DNA of 64,000 bases from Plantago major (Eukaryota; Streptophyta; Magnoliopsida; Lamiales; Plantaginaceae). Of the stretch, positions 34,697 through 45,623 are shown piece after piece (the stretch's first letter is position 1; the number at the start of each line of letters is the position of its first letter). The notes beneath the pieces were generated by a model. That model was not told the origin of the DNA. It did not search any database and was given only the letters and a program-made list of their open reading frames with translations. The DNA is taken from positions 4,154,001 to 4,218,000 of the forward strand of contig CM048844.1 of the NCBI GenBank assembly GCA_026545765.1, in the 5' to 3' direction. A program made the position numbers and the translations under genes.

Positions 34697-37600
34697 TCCC
34701 GAAAGGTGAACTTAACAATATCGCATGTTTCTGTACAAATATTACATGTTTACTTTAAAATTAGTCCAACGTAACTTGTCAATAACTTTGTTATAGTCGA
34801 GTCTTGTATATGTCATGAAACTATAGTACAGTTGCTACAGTAACAATGATAACTCCCCTCAACTTAATGATCTTTATTTAAATAAATCAAATTACCTTAA
34901 AAATATAAAAAAGATCACCACTCATTTCTTACATACCAATATACTCTCACACAAACTACATGACTTACCTTACAAAACGTATAAATTCATAACTCCGTCA
35001 AAAATACTTTAATCAAACTCAATTACTATTTATCTGTTTTAACACTTATATAATCCACCAGATAAAACTCCATGCCCAACAATCCAAATATATTTAATAG
35101 AATTTTACTTTCAATTGCACATGTGATGTTTATGAGTATGATGTATATTTCGTATCGTTCATATTCGATTCGATTAACAAATGAGCACAATCACTTTCCT
35201 TATGATTCAAGTGTTTATATGCACCACGTATGGCACACGTTTCCGTGGCCAAACTGTAACACAAAGCCTGCAATTAAAGGTGGTTAAATTGTTGTTTGTT
35301 GATTGTTGATTGCTATTAACGGTCACAAAAACGTGTTCGGTCAAAGTGATGACGTCATCACCCAAAAAGGTCTGTTTTGTCTGTATTCTAGTTTGAATAG
35401 GTGGCAACTTGCAAATCAAGCACACACCACCTTCCTCCAATGTTCCTTCACTATTGCTTCACTGTCTCAAGTATCAAGTGGATCATTAATCTACCAGATC
35501 AGATATTATTATTTGGTCTTGATTCTTGATCGAATCATAGATCATGGCCACATGAAGCTTTGATTAAACTTCACCTCAATAATTTTGATTGAATGTTAGT
35601 TGATATATTAAGATAAACAGCTAGTATGTGCAGATTAATAGACCCGGTCTACAGAAGAACGAGACATGCAAAGTGAAAGTTGAACACTGACCAGCGGGGA
35701 AAGTTTCAAGCTGAAGATGTGATTTTAATTGTCTATCTTAAAAAACGAAAACATCATTTCTCCAGTTTAACAACAACCTAACCTTTATTGTTTGACTAAA
35801 ACCTACTCAAGGAAAAATGAGAAACAAACAAAGAAAGAAGAAGCTACAACAAGTGTATAGAGTAACACCTTATAATGCGTATTATATATGTACTAAATTT
35901 AGAGTTTCGACAATTAAAACGGTCTATTTTACAATAAAAATTAAAAAAGAATATGACATACACTTCAATACAAGTGTTTAAAGTGATTTTTATAATATAT
36001 TTAGAACATCGTCGTGGGAGACGGTCTATATTTAACTTAAATATTATAGGACATATATTGTTAATAAAAACACCGATATTTTTAAGTAAAACATTTACTA
36101 ATCTACTACTATGTTATTAACAAAATGCATTTTTAAACATTTGTTCGTCTTTTATATATTTACTAGAGACGGATTAATAAGTTTAGAATAATGATAATAA
36201 CATGTAATTTTTTTTAAATTAAAATTTTTTGGTTGTTTCATTGAATTACAAATATGTTATATTTATTTATTTTAAAATTGTAAATTATAATTTATTATTA
36301 AAATTAGTTTTGAGGTGAGCAAGGGATGGAAAAAAATTCTAACTTCGCTCCTGGATGACTGGTTATTTTATATCTTTACAACTTTCAAAAGAGTTAATTG
36401 TATTTTCAACAAAAGCATTTTGTTTGTGATTCAAAACTGATCTATAATTCGACTTTAAAAGAAAGATCGTCTCCAACATGAAAAAACTCAATCTAAAGCA
36501 TAACCTACTATATATTTGACTACAGTATAATCTCCCTAATCCAACAAACTTAACTAGCACCTAACCTATACAATATGTTAAATATTATTCTAATCTTGGA
36601 TTATTAGTTTAATTGCTCTGAGAATATTCAAGATATTGAATCTTAACTCCATTAAATAACATATACTTATAAGACCAATCAAGACTTAACACAGTCACTA
36701 ACCAAATATTTTAATCTATAATCACATTCCACTTATGATTAGGCAGGAAATCTCTACTAGTTTAAGCCCACAAAGTGTTCTTGTCCTTCATGTCTAACTT
36801 GTTCACACCAATACATTGAACACGGAACTAAACTTTCAAGTTTCAACTAATTAAAAAATTAAAATTAAGCATTCCACTTCATTCTTTTTTTTCCAAGTAT
36901 ACAGACAACAATCAGCATCACCATCCCTAAAAAATTAAAAAAACACACCAAATCCCAAAATAGTCAATTCCCTCAAGTTGCGAAAATGAACATTCATTAC
37001 ACGTGTTATACTGTGGCCCCTTTACACCGTTCCAACTTAACTAACCTGATCGAACACTGCCTGAGTATTTTTTTAGAACTTAAATAAATGAATTCAATTC
37101 CCTTCTCAACTAAAACAACAGTTGATAATCACAACATATTTTGACTAGAGATGGAATAGAGTATGTTGGGACGGATGAAAATATAAAAATCATTGAACAG
37201 ATCGATATGGAGGGCAAACATATGGTTTTTTTCTTCACTACACAGTGTGTTAATGAATTATGGACATGTTTAACATTCGCTTATCAGCTAATTTATAAGC
37301 TCGACGAGCTTACTACCGAAATAAGTATGTTATTTGAATGCCTATTTGATAGTTAATAAGTTAATTGGTCTAAAAAGCTTGTCTAGATGGTTGGTTGTTT
37401 TATATACTACCTCCGTCCCGATTAATCATTCTCTTAAAATTTGTACACAAACTCGCGAGAAGTTCAATCCATAACGGATGAAGTATTATATTTAACAAAT
37501 AAACTAATTACTGATCCACTAAACACCTCCATTGATTTGCAAAGTACTTTATTATCTAATAACTAATTTATCAACTAGTTTTGCAAAACGAAATAAACAC

Positions 37601-37830
37601 ACGTGGTATGCTACACGAAACTTATGAAGTAATTGAGAATGTGACATATACACTAAACAGATAAATAGAAAATGAGATAAAATAACAGCTGGTCCACAGC
37701 AATCAATTTCGCACTTTCTTTGGTTCTTCTAATTACAAAAGTACAAGCCGTGGGTTGCCACTTCTACACTAGCTGGCGCTTATCCACATTTCCGTGTTCA
37801 ATCTTTGTATAATAAGTAGTACAATAATAT
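34697..37830. other. Gene-free AT-rich region upstream of the CBF gene
   Basis: No coding region is supported across about 3 kb. It contains a decayed TTATCAGCT / AAGCTTG-type repeat at about 37255-37385, a short Stowaway-like remnant at 37411-37483 (CTCCGTCCCGATTAA to ACGGATGAAG|TA), and G-box motifs near 37000 and 37600. The right-hand kilobase is the likely CBF promoter. Confidence 0.5.
37600..37605. promoter_or_regulatory. G-box/ABRE core CACGTG upstream of CBF
   Basis: Reads cACGTGG in context, about 510 bp upstream of the CBF start codon. A second CACGTG lies at 37000-37005. G-boxes in CBF promoters are known binding sites for bHLH factors such as PIFs; binding here is inference. Confidence 0.45.
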
Positions 37831-37832
37831 AA

Positions 37833-37843
37833 TATATATATAA
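37833..37843 (+). promoter_or_regulatory. Probable TATA box of the CBF gene
   Basis: An alternating TATATATATAA run about 270 bp before the start codon, followed by a pyrimidine-rich, G-poor leader (CACTTTTCCTC, CACTCTTCCACTCTCACT) typical of a plant 5'UTR. Confidence 0.6.
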
Positions 37844-38010
37844 GCCACTTCAACTTATTGATACTTATTCAAATCAACCACTTTTCCTCTTTTAACCATA
37901 CATATAAGTACCCCATCTTTCACTCTTCCACTCTCACTATCTCATTGCACCCCATTACCAAACACAATCCCTTTTCAAGAACAACTTATTCAAGTCCCAC
38001 TTTTCTCGCG

Positions 38011-38088
38011 ACTTATTCAAGAACAACTTATTCCCAACTTATTCAAGAACAACTTATTCCCAACTTATTCAAGAACAACTTATTCCCA
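38011..38088 (+). repeat. 26-bp minisatellite in the CBF 5'UTR
   Basis: Three exact head-to-tail 26-bp units (core ACTTATTCAAGAACAACT) are followed by a partial copy running to the start codon at 38112, with an imperfect copy before them. There is no ATG in the repeats. Confidence 0.9.
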
Positions 38089-38111
38089 AGTTCCAACTTA
38101 TTCAAGAACAA

Positions 38112-38828
38112 ATGGACATGAGTCATGTGACTAACTACTACTCAGACCCCTTCCCCACCTTACATGACTCCTACTCTTCCCCTTCCGGAGAAGCAGCCGA
38201 GTCGTCGTCTGAAAACGGAAGCGAGGGACCGATTCTAGCCTCGGAGAACCCGAAGAAACGAGCCGGGAGGAAGAAGTTCCGGGAGACGCGCCACCCGGTC
38301 TACCGTGGAGTCCGTAGAAGGAATTCCGGCAAGTGGGTTTGTGAAGTGAGGGAGCCCAATAAGAAGACAAGAATTTGGTTAGGAACTTTTCCGACAGCGG
38401 AAATGGCGGCACGTGCACATGACGTGGCGGCGATCGCGTTCCGTGGGAGGGCTGCGTGTTTGAATTTCGCCGACTCTGCCTGGCGGCTGCCGGTCCCGGC
38501 CTCCAGAGAGGCGAAGGACATTCAGAAGGCGGCTGCAGAGGCAGCTGAGGCTTTCCGGCCAAGGGCGGAGGACGGTGCCAACATGGCTGCCAGCGTGGAA
38601 AGTCATGAGGAGGCTACGTCAGCAGCTAAAGTGGCTTGTGAGGAAGCCACGTCAGCTGCCAACGCGGCCTGTTCGCCCGAAAATGTGTTCTTTATGGATG
38701 AGGAGGCGATGTTTGGGATGCATGGGCTGCTGGCTGACATGGCGGAGGGGCTGATGCTGGCTCCGCCGCGGTATTGTGATGACGTGGAAATGCATGCTGA
38801 CGTGTCGTTGTGGAGCTATTCGATTTGA
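38112..38828 (+). CDS. CBF/DREB1-like: CBF/DREB1 AP2/ERF transcription factor
   Basis: This nuclear activator binds CRT/DRE (CCGAC) elements of cold- and drought-induced genes. The single uninterrupted 238-aa frame agrees with the intronless CBF family (about 210-240 aa). The AP2 domain spans about residues 63-120 ([40 protein letters not shown]). DREB-type Val76 and Glu81 are present. The diagnostic CBF signatures flank it: [16 protein letters not shown] (47-62) before and DSAWR (121-125) after. The acidic C-terminal half ends LWSYSI, carrying the LWSY box. A run of alternating Ala-rich segments ([20 protein letters not shown], from about residue 166) is a short internal duplication. The start codon is the first ATG after a repeat-bearing leader. 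Coding GC content is much higher than the surroundings, normal for this gene family. No tandem CBF copy is in the window. Confidence 0.97.
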   Translation: MDMSHVTNYYSDPFPTLHDSYSSPSGEAAESSSENGSEGPILASENPKKRAGRKKFRETRHPVYRGVRRRNSGKWVCEVREPNKKTRIWLGTFPTAEMAARAHDVAAIAFRGRAACLNFADSAWRLPVPASREAKDIQKAAAEAAEAFRPRAEDGANMAASVESHEEATSAAKVACEEATSAANAACSPENVFFMDEEAMFGMHGLLADMAEGLMLAPPRYCDDVEMHADVSLWSYSI

Positions 38829-39925
38829 TGATGATTAATTTCCGTTATTGAAATTAACACCCCTTATTAGAGTGAGTGTATGTGTGTATGTTAGGAGATT
38901 CTTAGGTCCTTACATTATAGTTTTGCTAGTACTGGAGAATAAATATGTACAAGAGTGGATTTTTGTGATTTTTGTTTTGGAAGATATTAACATAGATTAA
39001 TAAACAATTAGCAGCTTTTCTTGACACGAAGTATCTTGGCTAATGCGGCAAATGCCTAATGGTACACTAACATAACAAATCGTGTTAATGTTGAAGTTAT
39101 TGAGTGACGAGTGTTAATTATACGTACGAGCTCAAGAAGGTTTCGAGTTGGAAAATATGATGCCGGGACACTTACTCTCCATATATACTCGTTTCAGAGT
39201 CTATGTAGGATGAAAGTGATGACGTGGGCTTTCTATATGGGATTACGTTGTTGTATTTTTGGGCATAGATGATTTTACTCAATAGTCAAAGTGTTTTAAT
39301 TGCTACTATATTTTCTTACTTAAAGATAGACAATGGAGTACTAGCATTTAAGAGCACTATTGCCTTGACTTGTGATTGATAGAAACTACACATATCATTA
39401 TCAGGCGTACGTAGTTGCATAGAAATGGCCTCCAAGTTGAAAACTTGAATAAATTCTAGTTATATATATTTGCTTGAAAAGGACTGCGGTTAGTACAATT
39501 TCAAACTTCAAGTCTTCCAAATTCACTTTTTATTAGAAGCTCATGTTAATTCCAAGGGTTTGAGCAACATTTTCCAGAAGGTTAATGAGTCGAAACGTAC
39601 ATATTGATAGTTCTCGATGGAAGATGTTAGAGGTATAATCACTCGTCGATGACAAAACTTCGTTACAAGTCTGCAAAAGCAAATTATCTGAAACGGTTCA
39701 TAGCTTTGATTAGCTAAATACCTTAATAAAGCCCCTAATTCCAAAGTTAAGTGGCAATTTAAAACAGTACAAACAATTGAAGCTGTTTTAATCTACTTTA
39801 GCAAAGAAAAAGAAAGAAACCCACAGAGATCATGATTCGTAGAAGAATGCATCATCAATGCGAGAAAAAAACATCAACACGTACGTTCACAAGAGATCAA
39901 GAAATGAGAAGTGCTCTTGCGGGTT
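38829..39925. other. Intergenic between convergent CBF and PER1 genes
   Basis: Holds the 3'UTRs of both genes (CBF from the left, PER1 from the right) and AT-rich spacer. A 67-codon minus frame at 39541-39744 has no recognisable family. No repeats or RNA genes are seen. Confidence 0.55.
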
Positions 39926-42900
39926 CTACTTTGTCTTCTTGAGGAGGACTGAGGTTCTGAACTCACAGTCATCCCGAGCAAAGCTCCACCAGAGGTATGT
40001 GAGGGGAATAGTGGTTGCGTGCCAAAGTGCATGAGCGTCCACCAGTCCTTCGTATGGAGGGAAGTCGTATATCTCCAAAAGCATGGCAAGGGCTCCTCCA
40101 AGTACCACCACCCACAGCTTCAAGCGAGCAGGGTGACGACTGAGACCTGCCCAGATTGCCCATATGCCCATCTGTGCAACACCCATTGCGACACAAATCT
40201 GTATGTTCCATCCTGCAAAAGACATTTATCAAGATTTGGATTTAATTTCTCAGACATTAGAAGATGGGAACCCCACAAGTTTATGTTTTAGCACCCAAAT
40301 CTAATCTTTTACGGAAAATTTTATAAATACGGCAAACAGATGGCAGACTGCACTAATTTACTTGCTATTTTTGTTGATTTCAATAATTTATTACTCGAGT
40401 TACTTTTAGAAATTTTACATAGCCAAAATAGTTGCAAGCAAAAAGCTTTTAATATACACAGTGGACTCAGAGTAGACAGTATTTCTTGAGGTATCTATTT
40501 CTGCAGAGTGCAGATGTATTGTTTTCCAAGTAGAAGCTCGTATTTTGACTATTTTCCCATCAACGTGTCTTATGGTCGTAGAGACTAGAGAACTGACAAG
40601 AATTGAATTTTTTCCCCTTCTTTTTTTTTAGGGCCCTACCAAAGAAAGAGTATGATCAAATGTGTCTAGCAATAGCAATTTCCTCATCTCAAATTCTTCC
40701 CATGTGAGCATAAATTTACTTCAGGACAAAAAGGCAAATTGACGCAGTTCAGTTGAAACTATAGCCACCTTGGTTGGCAGGCCAGTGTAATCATATTAGC
40801 ATTATGTGTAACTCAAAGAAGAACAGTACTTCAATAGTATCAAATTTTGCTTACCATAGTCAAAATCGTAGAAGTTCAAGTACAAGACATGGGTCATCAC
40901 AAAAGCAAATATTGGAGCAGCAACCATGACCCGTGCAGCCTCAATTCTCACACTGAAAGCTCGTACTATTGCCAGCATGAGCGAATATCCAAGTAATGCA
41001 ATAGCAGACGAGTAATCCAACTTCTCGGTTAATTCAACATCTCTGCACATCAGGCAAGAGTATAACCAAAACTGAAAGTCTCAAACTAACAAATGAAAAA
41101 TGACCCAACCATCATGCAAGACTAATCCCCCTCCCAAGTACCGCCGCCATAATTTGTTGTTGGTAATTGCGGTTCCCAGATGATCTCACTAAAATTACAT
41201 TTATTACCCACGAAACTTGGACAGTTGGACTGACATTCCTGACAGAGGTCAACATAACTCTTCATACAGAGAGGGCCTATATATTAGGTGGGTTATTAAT
41301 GGTAGGGTGGTAGGCAAATATCACCAACCAGTGAACTGTATATTTTCAAGTATGGGCAGAAGATGTGAGGAAATACGGAAATGCTGATACTCACCGACTG
41401 TGGAAAACTGCACTCCAGAACCAGGCATTCATTGCAAAGATGGCATAAATATGCCAAAGGCCTGTGTACTCATAATATGCTGACTTGTTCGGCCTTAAAG
41501 GCAGTCTGTAGTTTATGAGGATGAAAAATGATACCCATCCATGAAACTGTACTGCAAGATTAAGTGCTGACAGCGCCACAGAAACCGGTTCCTGATAATA
41601 TCAACTAATTAAAGCCAGGTTCGTGAATGCTAAATAGGTAAAGTCATAGGTTAATTACCTGAATTCCATAAATTCGTTTGAATGGCCATTTTCCATGGTA
41701 CTTGATAGGCTGGTAGCCTAGTTTCTGTCTCTCTTCTTCCCTGGAGAGCATACAATGGTACCGGCAATCACTGCGACAGTCCCATTGCTTCCACTGCACG
41801 TAAAGTGGCTCCTGAAGGTACCATGCACCATCAACAGGGTTCCCAGATGAAGAGAAATTACAGTGTTGAAAGCACGTCGCGCCCACACATCCAGTCTTCT
41901 CACACTCCTCAACACAAGACCTGGAAGGCAAGAATTATAGGAATATATCCAGTTACCATCACGCCCATTTAAACAATTCTTCTTTATTATTTGTACTATT
42001 TTACAAGACCGACGTCAACGACTCTGTGTCACATGATTAGATGCCAATAAGAAAATCATAGTAAGAGACACACTCGTAACCGTGTTCACAAACTAAAGCC
42101 TTGATATGAGATAGCACAGTATGTCCTCAATTTGCTTCTGGGTCAATCCATCAAAGATAAATGGAACGTTTCAGTTGCATGTAAAGTTAAATAGGGACTC
42201 TTTTTCTCCTACTTGATACTTTTTGTGCAATAAAACTACGACGGTAGAGGCGTAGAGCAGAGCGTACAAAGGGCATAAGGAATGGCCCATATAAGGAACT
42301 GTATCTCAAGCACCACGAGTGGTGAAGATAAAGAGGATTATTTACAAGCATAGTCATGAAGTTCAAAAGAGGATTCAAGTGGCTGTACGAAATAGAGAAC
42401 ACTAAAAGGATATTAGGATGGTTTCCCCACGGATACAAGACCATCAGGCTACACATCTTGCGATCCATGCCTGTCGTATCTGAACGCTACTTTCACCCCC
42501 TTTATTTTCTAACTAATACCAGCAAGGCTAGGTACCTGCCCGGTCATACTGAAACTCTTCGAACCGAGAAAGATATGATGTCTTGGTATACATTGACTTA
42601 AATACGCAAAAGCTAAGTGTGACAGTTACAATTTGTAGATAAGATTGCCTAGCAGAAGACCAAAGACCTTGCTCCTATAAATGGGAAAATATCATAAAAG
42701 ACTGAAGACCCTGCTTCTATAGTAGGCAAAATATCATAAAACTCTGAAGACCTGAATTGCTTCTATAGCAGGCAAAATATCATAAAAGACCATGACACTA
42801 CATTGATTCAAAATAACACACGAACTCCGGATTCATCATCGATGGAAATAACACGCGAACTCCGGATTCATCATCGATGGAAATAACTCCTGCTCAAACT

Positions 42901-43378
42901 TCTTGACATAAACAGGAAATCACTCATCTTCATAATCACAGAATCCCACTTCTACCGAACTTACAACGAATCCTTCAACGCTACAAAGCCTGAAGGCGTA
43001 AATTAGCATTTATAGATCTTCACTAATTGAATCCAATCTAAAACCATGACCACAAATTGCTATTAACTAGTAATTGTCTACAAGACTAGAACTAACAGGG
43101 AAAGTAATCAAGTAAAGTAATGACTTGAATGCTCACACACTAGCTCCCTTTACAATTTAGATCACTCCATTTAGCAGAAACGAACTAAACCAAGCTAGCA
43201 TTTTTACAAACACTTAATCTGCAACTACTATCATCAAAAGATTCAAAACAGAGAAACATTTACAAGAGAAACGAAACAATTACCGGTAAATCGGATCAGA
43301 ATCACCAGGGCTAGCTCGGAGCAATCCGGCAAAGGACGAGAGGGCGACGAGAAAAAGAAGGAAACGACACCGTGCCAT
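39926..43378 (-). CDS. PER1/PGAP3-like GPI-anchor lipid remodelling protein
   Basis: This is a membrane phospholipase-like enzyme of the CREST superfamily that removes an acyl chain from GPI anchors in the ER/Golgi. Five exons (43378-43284, 41920-41659, 41591-41395, 41042-40855, 40212-39926) give 342 aa, the normal length. An N-terminal signal peptide (MARCRFLLFLVALSSFAGLL) precedes a Cys-rich luminal domain (CVEECEKTGCVGATCFQHC, WDCRSDCRYHCM). Seven membrane segments follow. The CREST residues are visible: Ser and His in WFWSAVFHSRD, Asp in EKLDYSSA, and the HxxxH pair in DAHALWHATTIPLTYLWW. The C-terminus ends LLKKTK, a plausible dilysine-type ER retrieval signal (K at -3). Intron 1 is 1.4 kb and carries tandem repeats; the others are shorter, with GT donors throughout. 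The assignment is firm for family; the substrate is inferred from yeast Per1 and human PGAP3. Confidence 0.95.
42653..42880. repeat. Two small tandem arrays in PER1 intron 1
   Basis: Three imperfect units of about 45-48 bp (words ctgaagacc, gcttctatag, caaaatatcataaaa) run from about 42653 to 42790. Two head-to-tail 35-bp units differing at one base lie at 42811-42845 and 42846-42880. Both are intronic. Confidence 0.85.
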
Positions 43379-45623
43379 GAGATTCGAGGGCAGGAAAAAG
43401 GAGACGAATCGAAAAGGAAGGATCTTGATTGGTGGATTGATTGATTGATTGATTGTATAATATTCCTGTGAAATTGGAGAAAAAAATGTTAGGCTAATAA
43501 TGTCCTTTTGACTTTTTATAACATGTCTTTGGAGTGTGTGTCAATGGTGGACGTGAGAGCGACCAAGAGTGAAGAGAAGAAGAGTAATTCAATCACTGTA
43601 ATTTGGGTTGTACTTTAATGGAGGAAAGAGAGAGAGAGAGAGAGAGAGAGTGTGTGTGTTTGAGTTACAGTAAGGTACAACTGTTTGTCATTCGCACGAC
43701 TTCTTCTCTCCAGTTGATCCTTTCTCCCATATGCGAGTCGAGTCGAGTCGAGTATCTGAAGAACTAAAGAGTAAATACCTGTAAATATTAGTATTACCGT
43801 TTTAATCGAAAACGTTGAAAATGTACGTTTTATATAGGCAACACATAAAAATAACATAAATCGTTGAGTTATAAAACATTATTAATTCAATTTAGTATAA
43901 TAATTCAAAAAGTGTCATTAAGTTTGTAGTTCAATTTAAATCTCATCCGTTCATCTTAATTATTCAATTTGAATCCGGTACGTACATGTGTCTCACTGTT
44001 GAAGTAGGAGTGCAGAGTTCGAATCTCATTGACGTGATTTCTCCCTTTCATTTTTTTTTCTTCACGTTTTCACATTTTTCAATAACAAATTCATCTTTTT
44101 ATATAAAAATCTTTAACACACACGTAGTGTGTTACGTAAATGCTAGTATACTTATATAGTGGTATAAGTATTTAATAAGAACAATCGGTACCTCAGATCC
44201 CTTATTATTACGGTGCCTTTCAAGAATTTGTACCTGATAATAGTTACTGAACTAGCTGAGAAATAAATTCCAACAAATTCTGATGCAATAAAATGGATGT
44301 CGGAGAGTGAGTGAGAATGAATAAATTTAAAAATACTCAAGTTGTTTGTGTGAACTTTTAAAAATTATAGTAGGGCTCAAAGTTCATGTTATAAAGAGGT
44401 CAGCATGTTGTTCTTGGAACTTGAGATGTAACAGAAACACCTCTTTTTTGCCTTCTTTCTTTAGAATGACGATTACTCATCAACAAACACCATTGATCTC
44501 TTATACCATGAATTAAAATTTCGATTTCAAAATATATTTGAATTCTTAAATATCATGTAAGTCTCGGTGTTAAGCAATTTATGAATAAATCTATAATCAG
44601 TCCAGTTCTACATGACATTAGACAATTTACATCCTTATAATAAGAAAATTATTGATTTGAATGCATAGACCATATGATGAAAATAGTTGCATATATTCAA
44701 GTGGGATGTGCGCCTATTTGTGCATGCCAACATGTTGATGTACTTCCTCACCTCGGTTTAGATAATATCTTATCCTTATTTTCCTCGGTTGAGGTATGAT
44801 ATGTATTTATTCACCTCGTATGAGAACTCCATTTGTATCAACTAATGAAGACTGAACGAACTTCTTTAAGAGAATATATACCATACGGAGAAAATCACCA
44901 ATTTCGACTTTTGAGTATTGGAGAAAATTACAAATTCGGATAACATTAGCATTTCAAAACTAAGATGATCGTGTAAATATAACAACAATCAGACCTACCA
45001 ACTTCCCAGAATTATTAAATAGTGACACCATCATAAAGCTAGAATAGTGATTTTGTGGCTATAAATCAGATAAAACTTTGCTCACGAGCAAGTTGTTACA
45101 GAGGCCCCGCCAATAGGCCTTTTTGCTCCTACAATCACAACCACACATTTTTCTACAATACTATCCTCTAATGGCCCTAAGTTCTAGGGCCCGAAACCGA
45201 CTCAGAGTCAGGAAGAGAGCCTAAATGATAACTTAGGCAGACCCGAATCCTACCTGGACCCGACTTAGACCTGCAAAATTTCTTAGCAGGTGAGGACTAC
45301 AAGCAGGCAACTTGTAAAGATGATCAATTGAACCAACCAACAACATTTTGTGGCCATAAATCAGATACATTCCATCAAGCGATTGTTCAGAAAGCAAGCA
45401 CAAGAAAGACGTTAAACGAAACAACTTGTGTTCTGTACACATGGCAACACTCATGAACGAGTATCCTCTTAAACAATGGCACGGAACATTAGAGTGGCTG
45501 CCTACAGCCTCAACTATAACTGTTTATAAACTGCCGACTGCGAATGCAAGCAAGCCCAGTTCACAGTTTCTCCACTACACTAAATTAAATTTAGTTCAAG
45601 AGGCTGACGGGTGAAGTGGTCTT
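43379..45623. other. Intergenic between PER1 and PEPKR1
   Basis: The left end holds the PER1 leader and promoter, including a GATT repeat near 43435, a (GA)n tract at about 43623-43650 and a GTCGA repeat near 43737. A 25-bp imperfect direct repeat (ttttgtggc.ataaatcagata) occurs at about 45052 and 45348. The right end is PEPKR1 3' flank. No gene is supported. Confidence 0.5.

Noticed and set aside
37858-38121. Open plus frame overlapping the CBF start
   Set aside because: It opens with TTG, has no ATG and consists of translated leader repeats.
38131-38562. 143-codon open frame antisense to the CBF gene
   Set aside because: Mirror of GC-rich CBF coding sequence; the plus frame carries every diagnostic motif.
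42187-42601. Open frames on both strands in PER1 intron 1, with a hydrophobic 93-aa minus product
   Set aside because: I first suspected organelle DNA, but no mitochondrial or plastid gene could be recognised, and it lies wholly within an intron.
43980-44040. GAGTTCGAATCTC, resembling a tRNA B box
   Set aside because: No matching A box, acceptor stem or anticodon arm could be drawn; perhaps a remnant of a tRNA-derived SINE, but unsupported.
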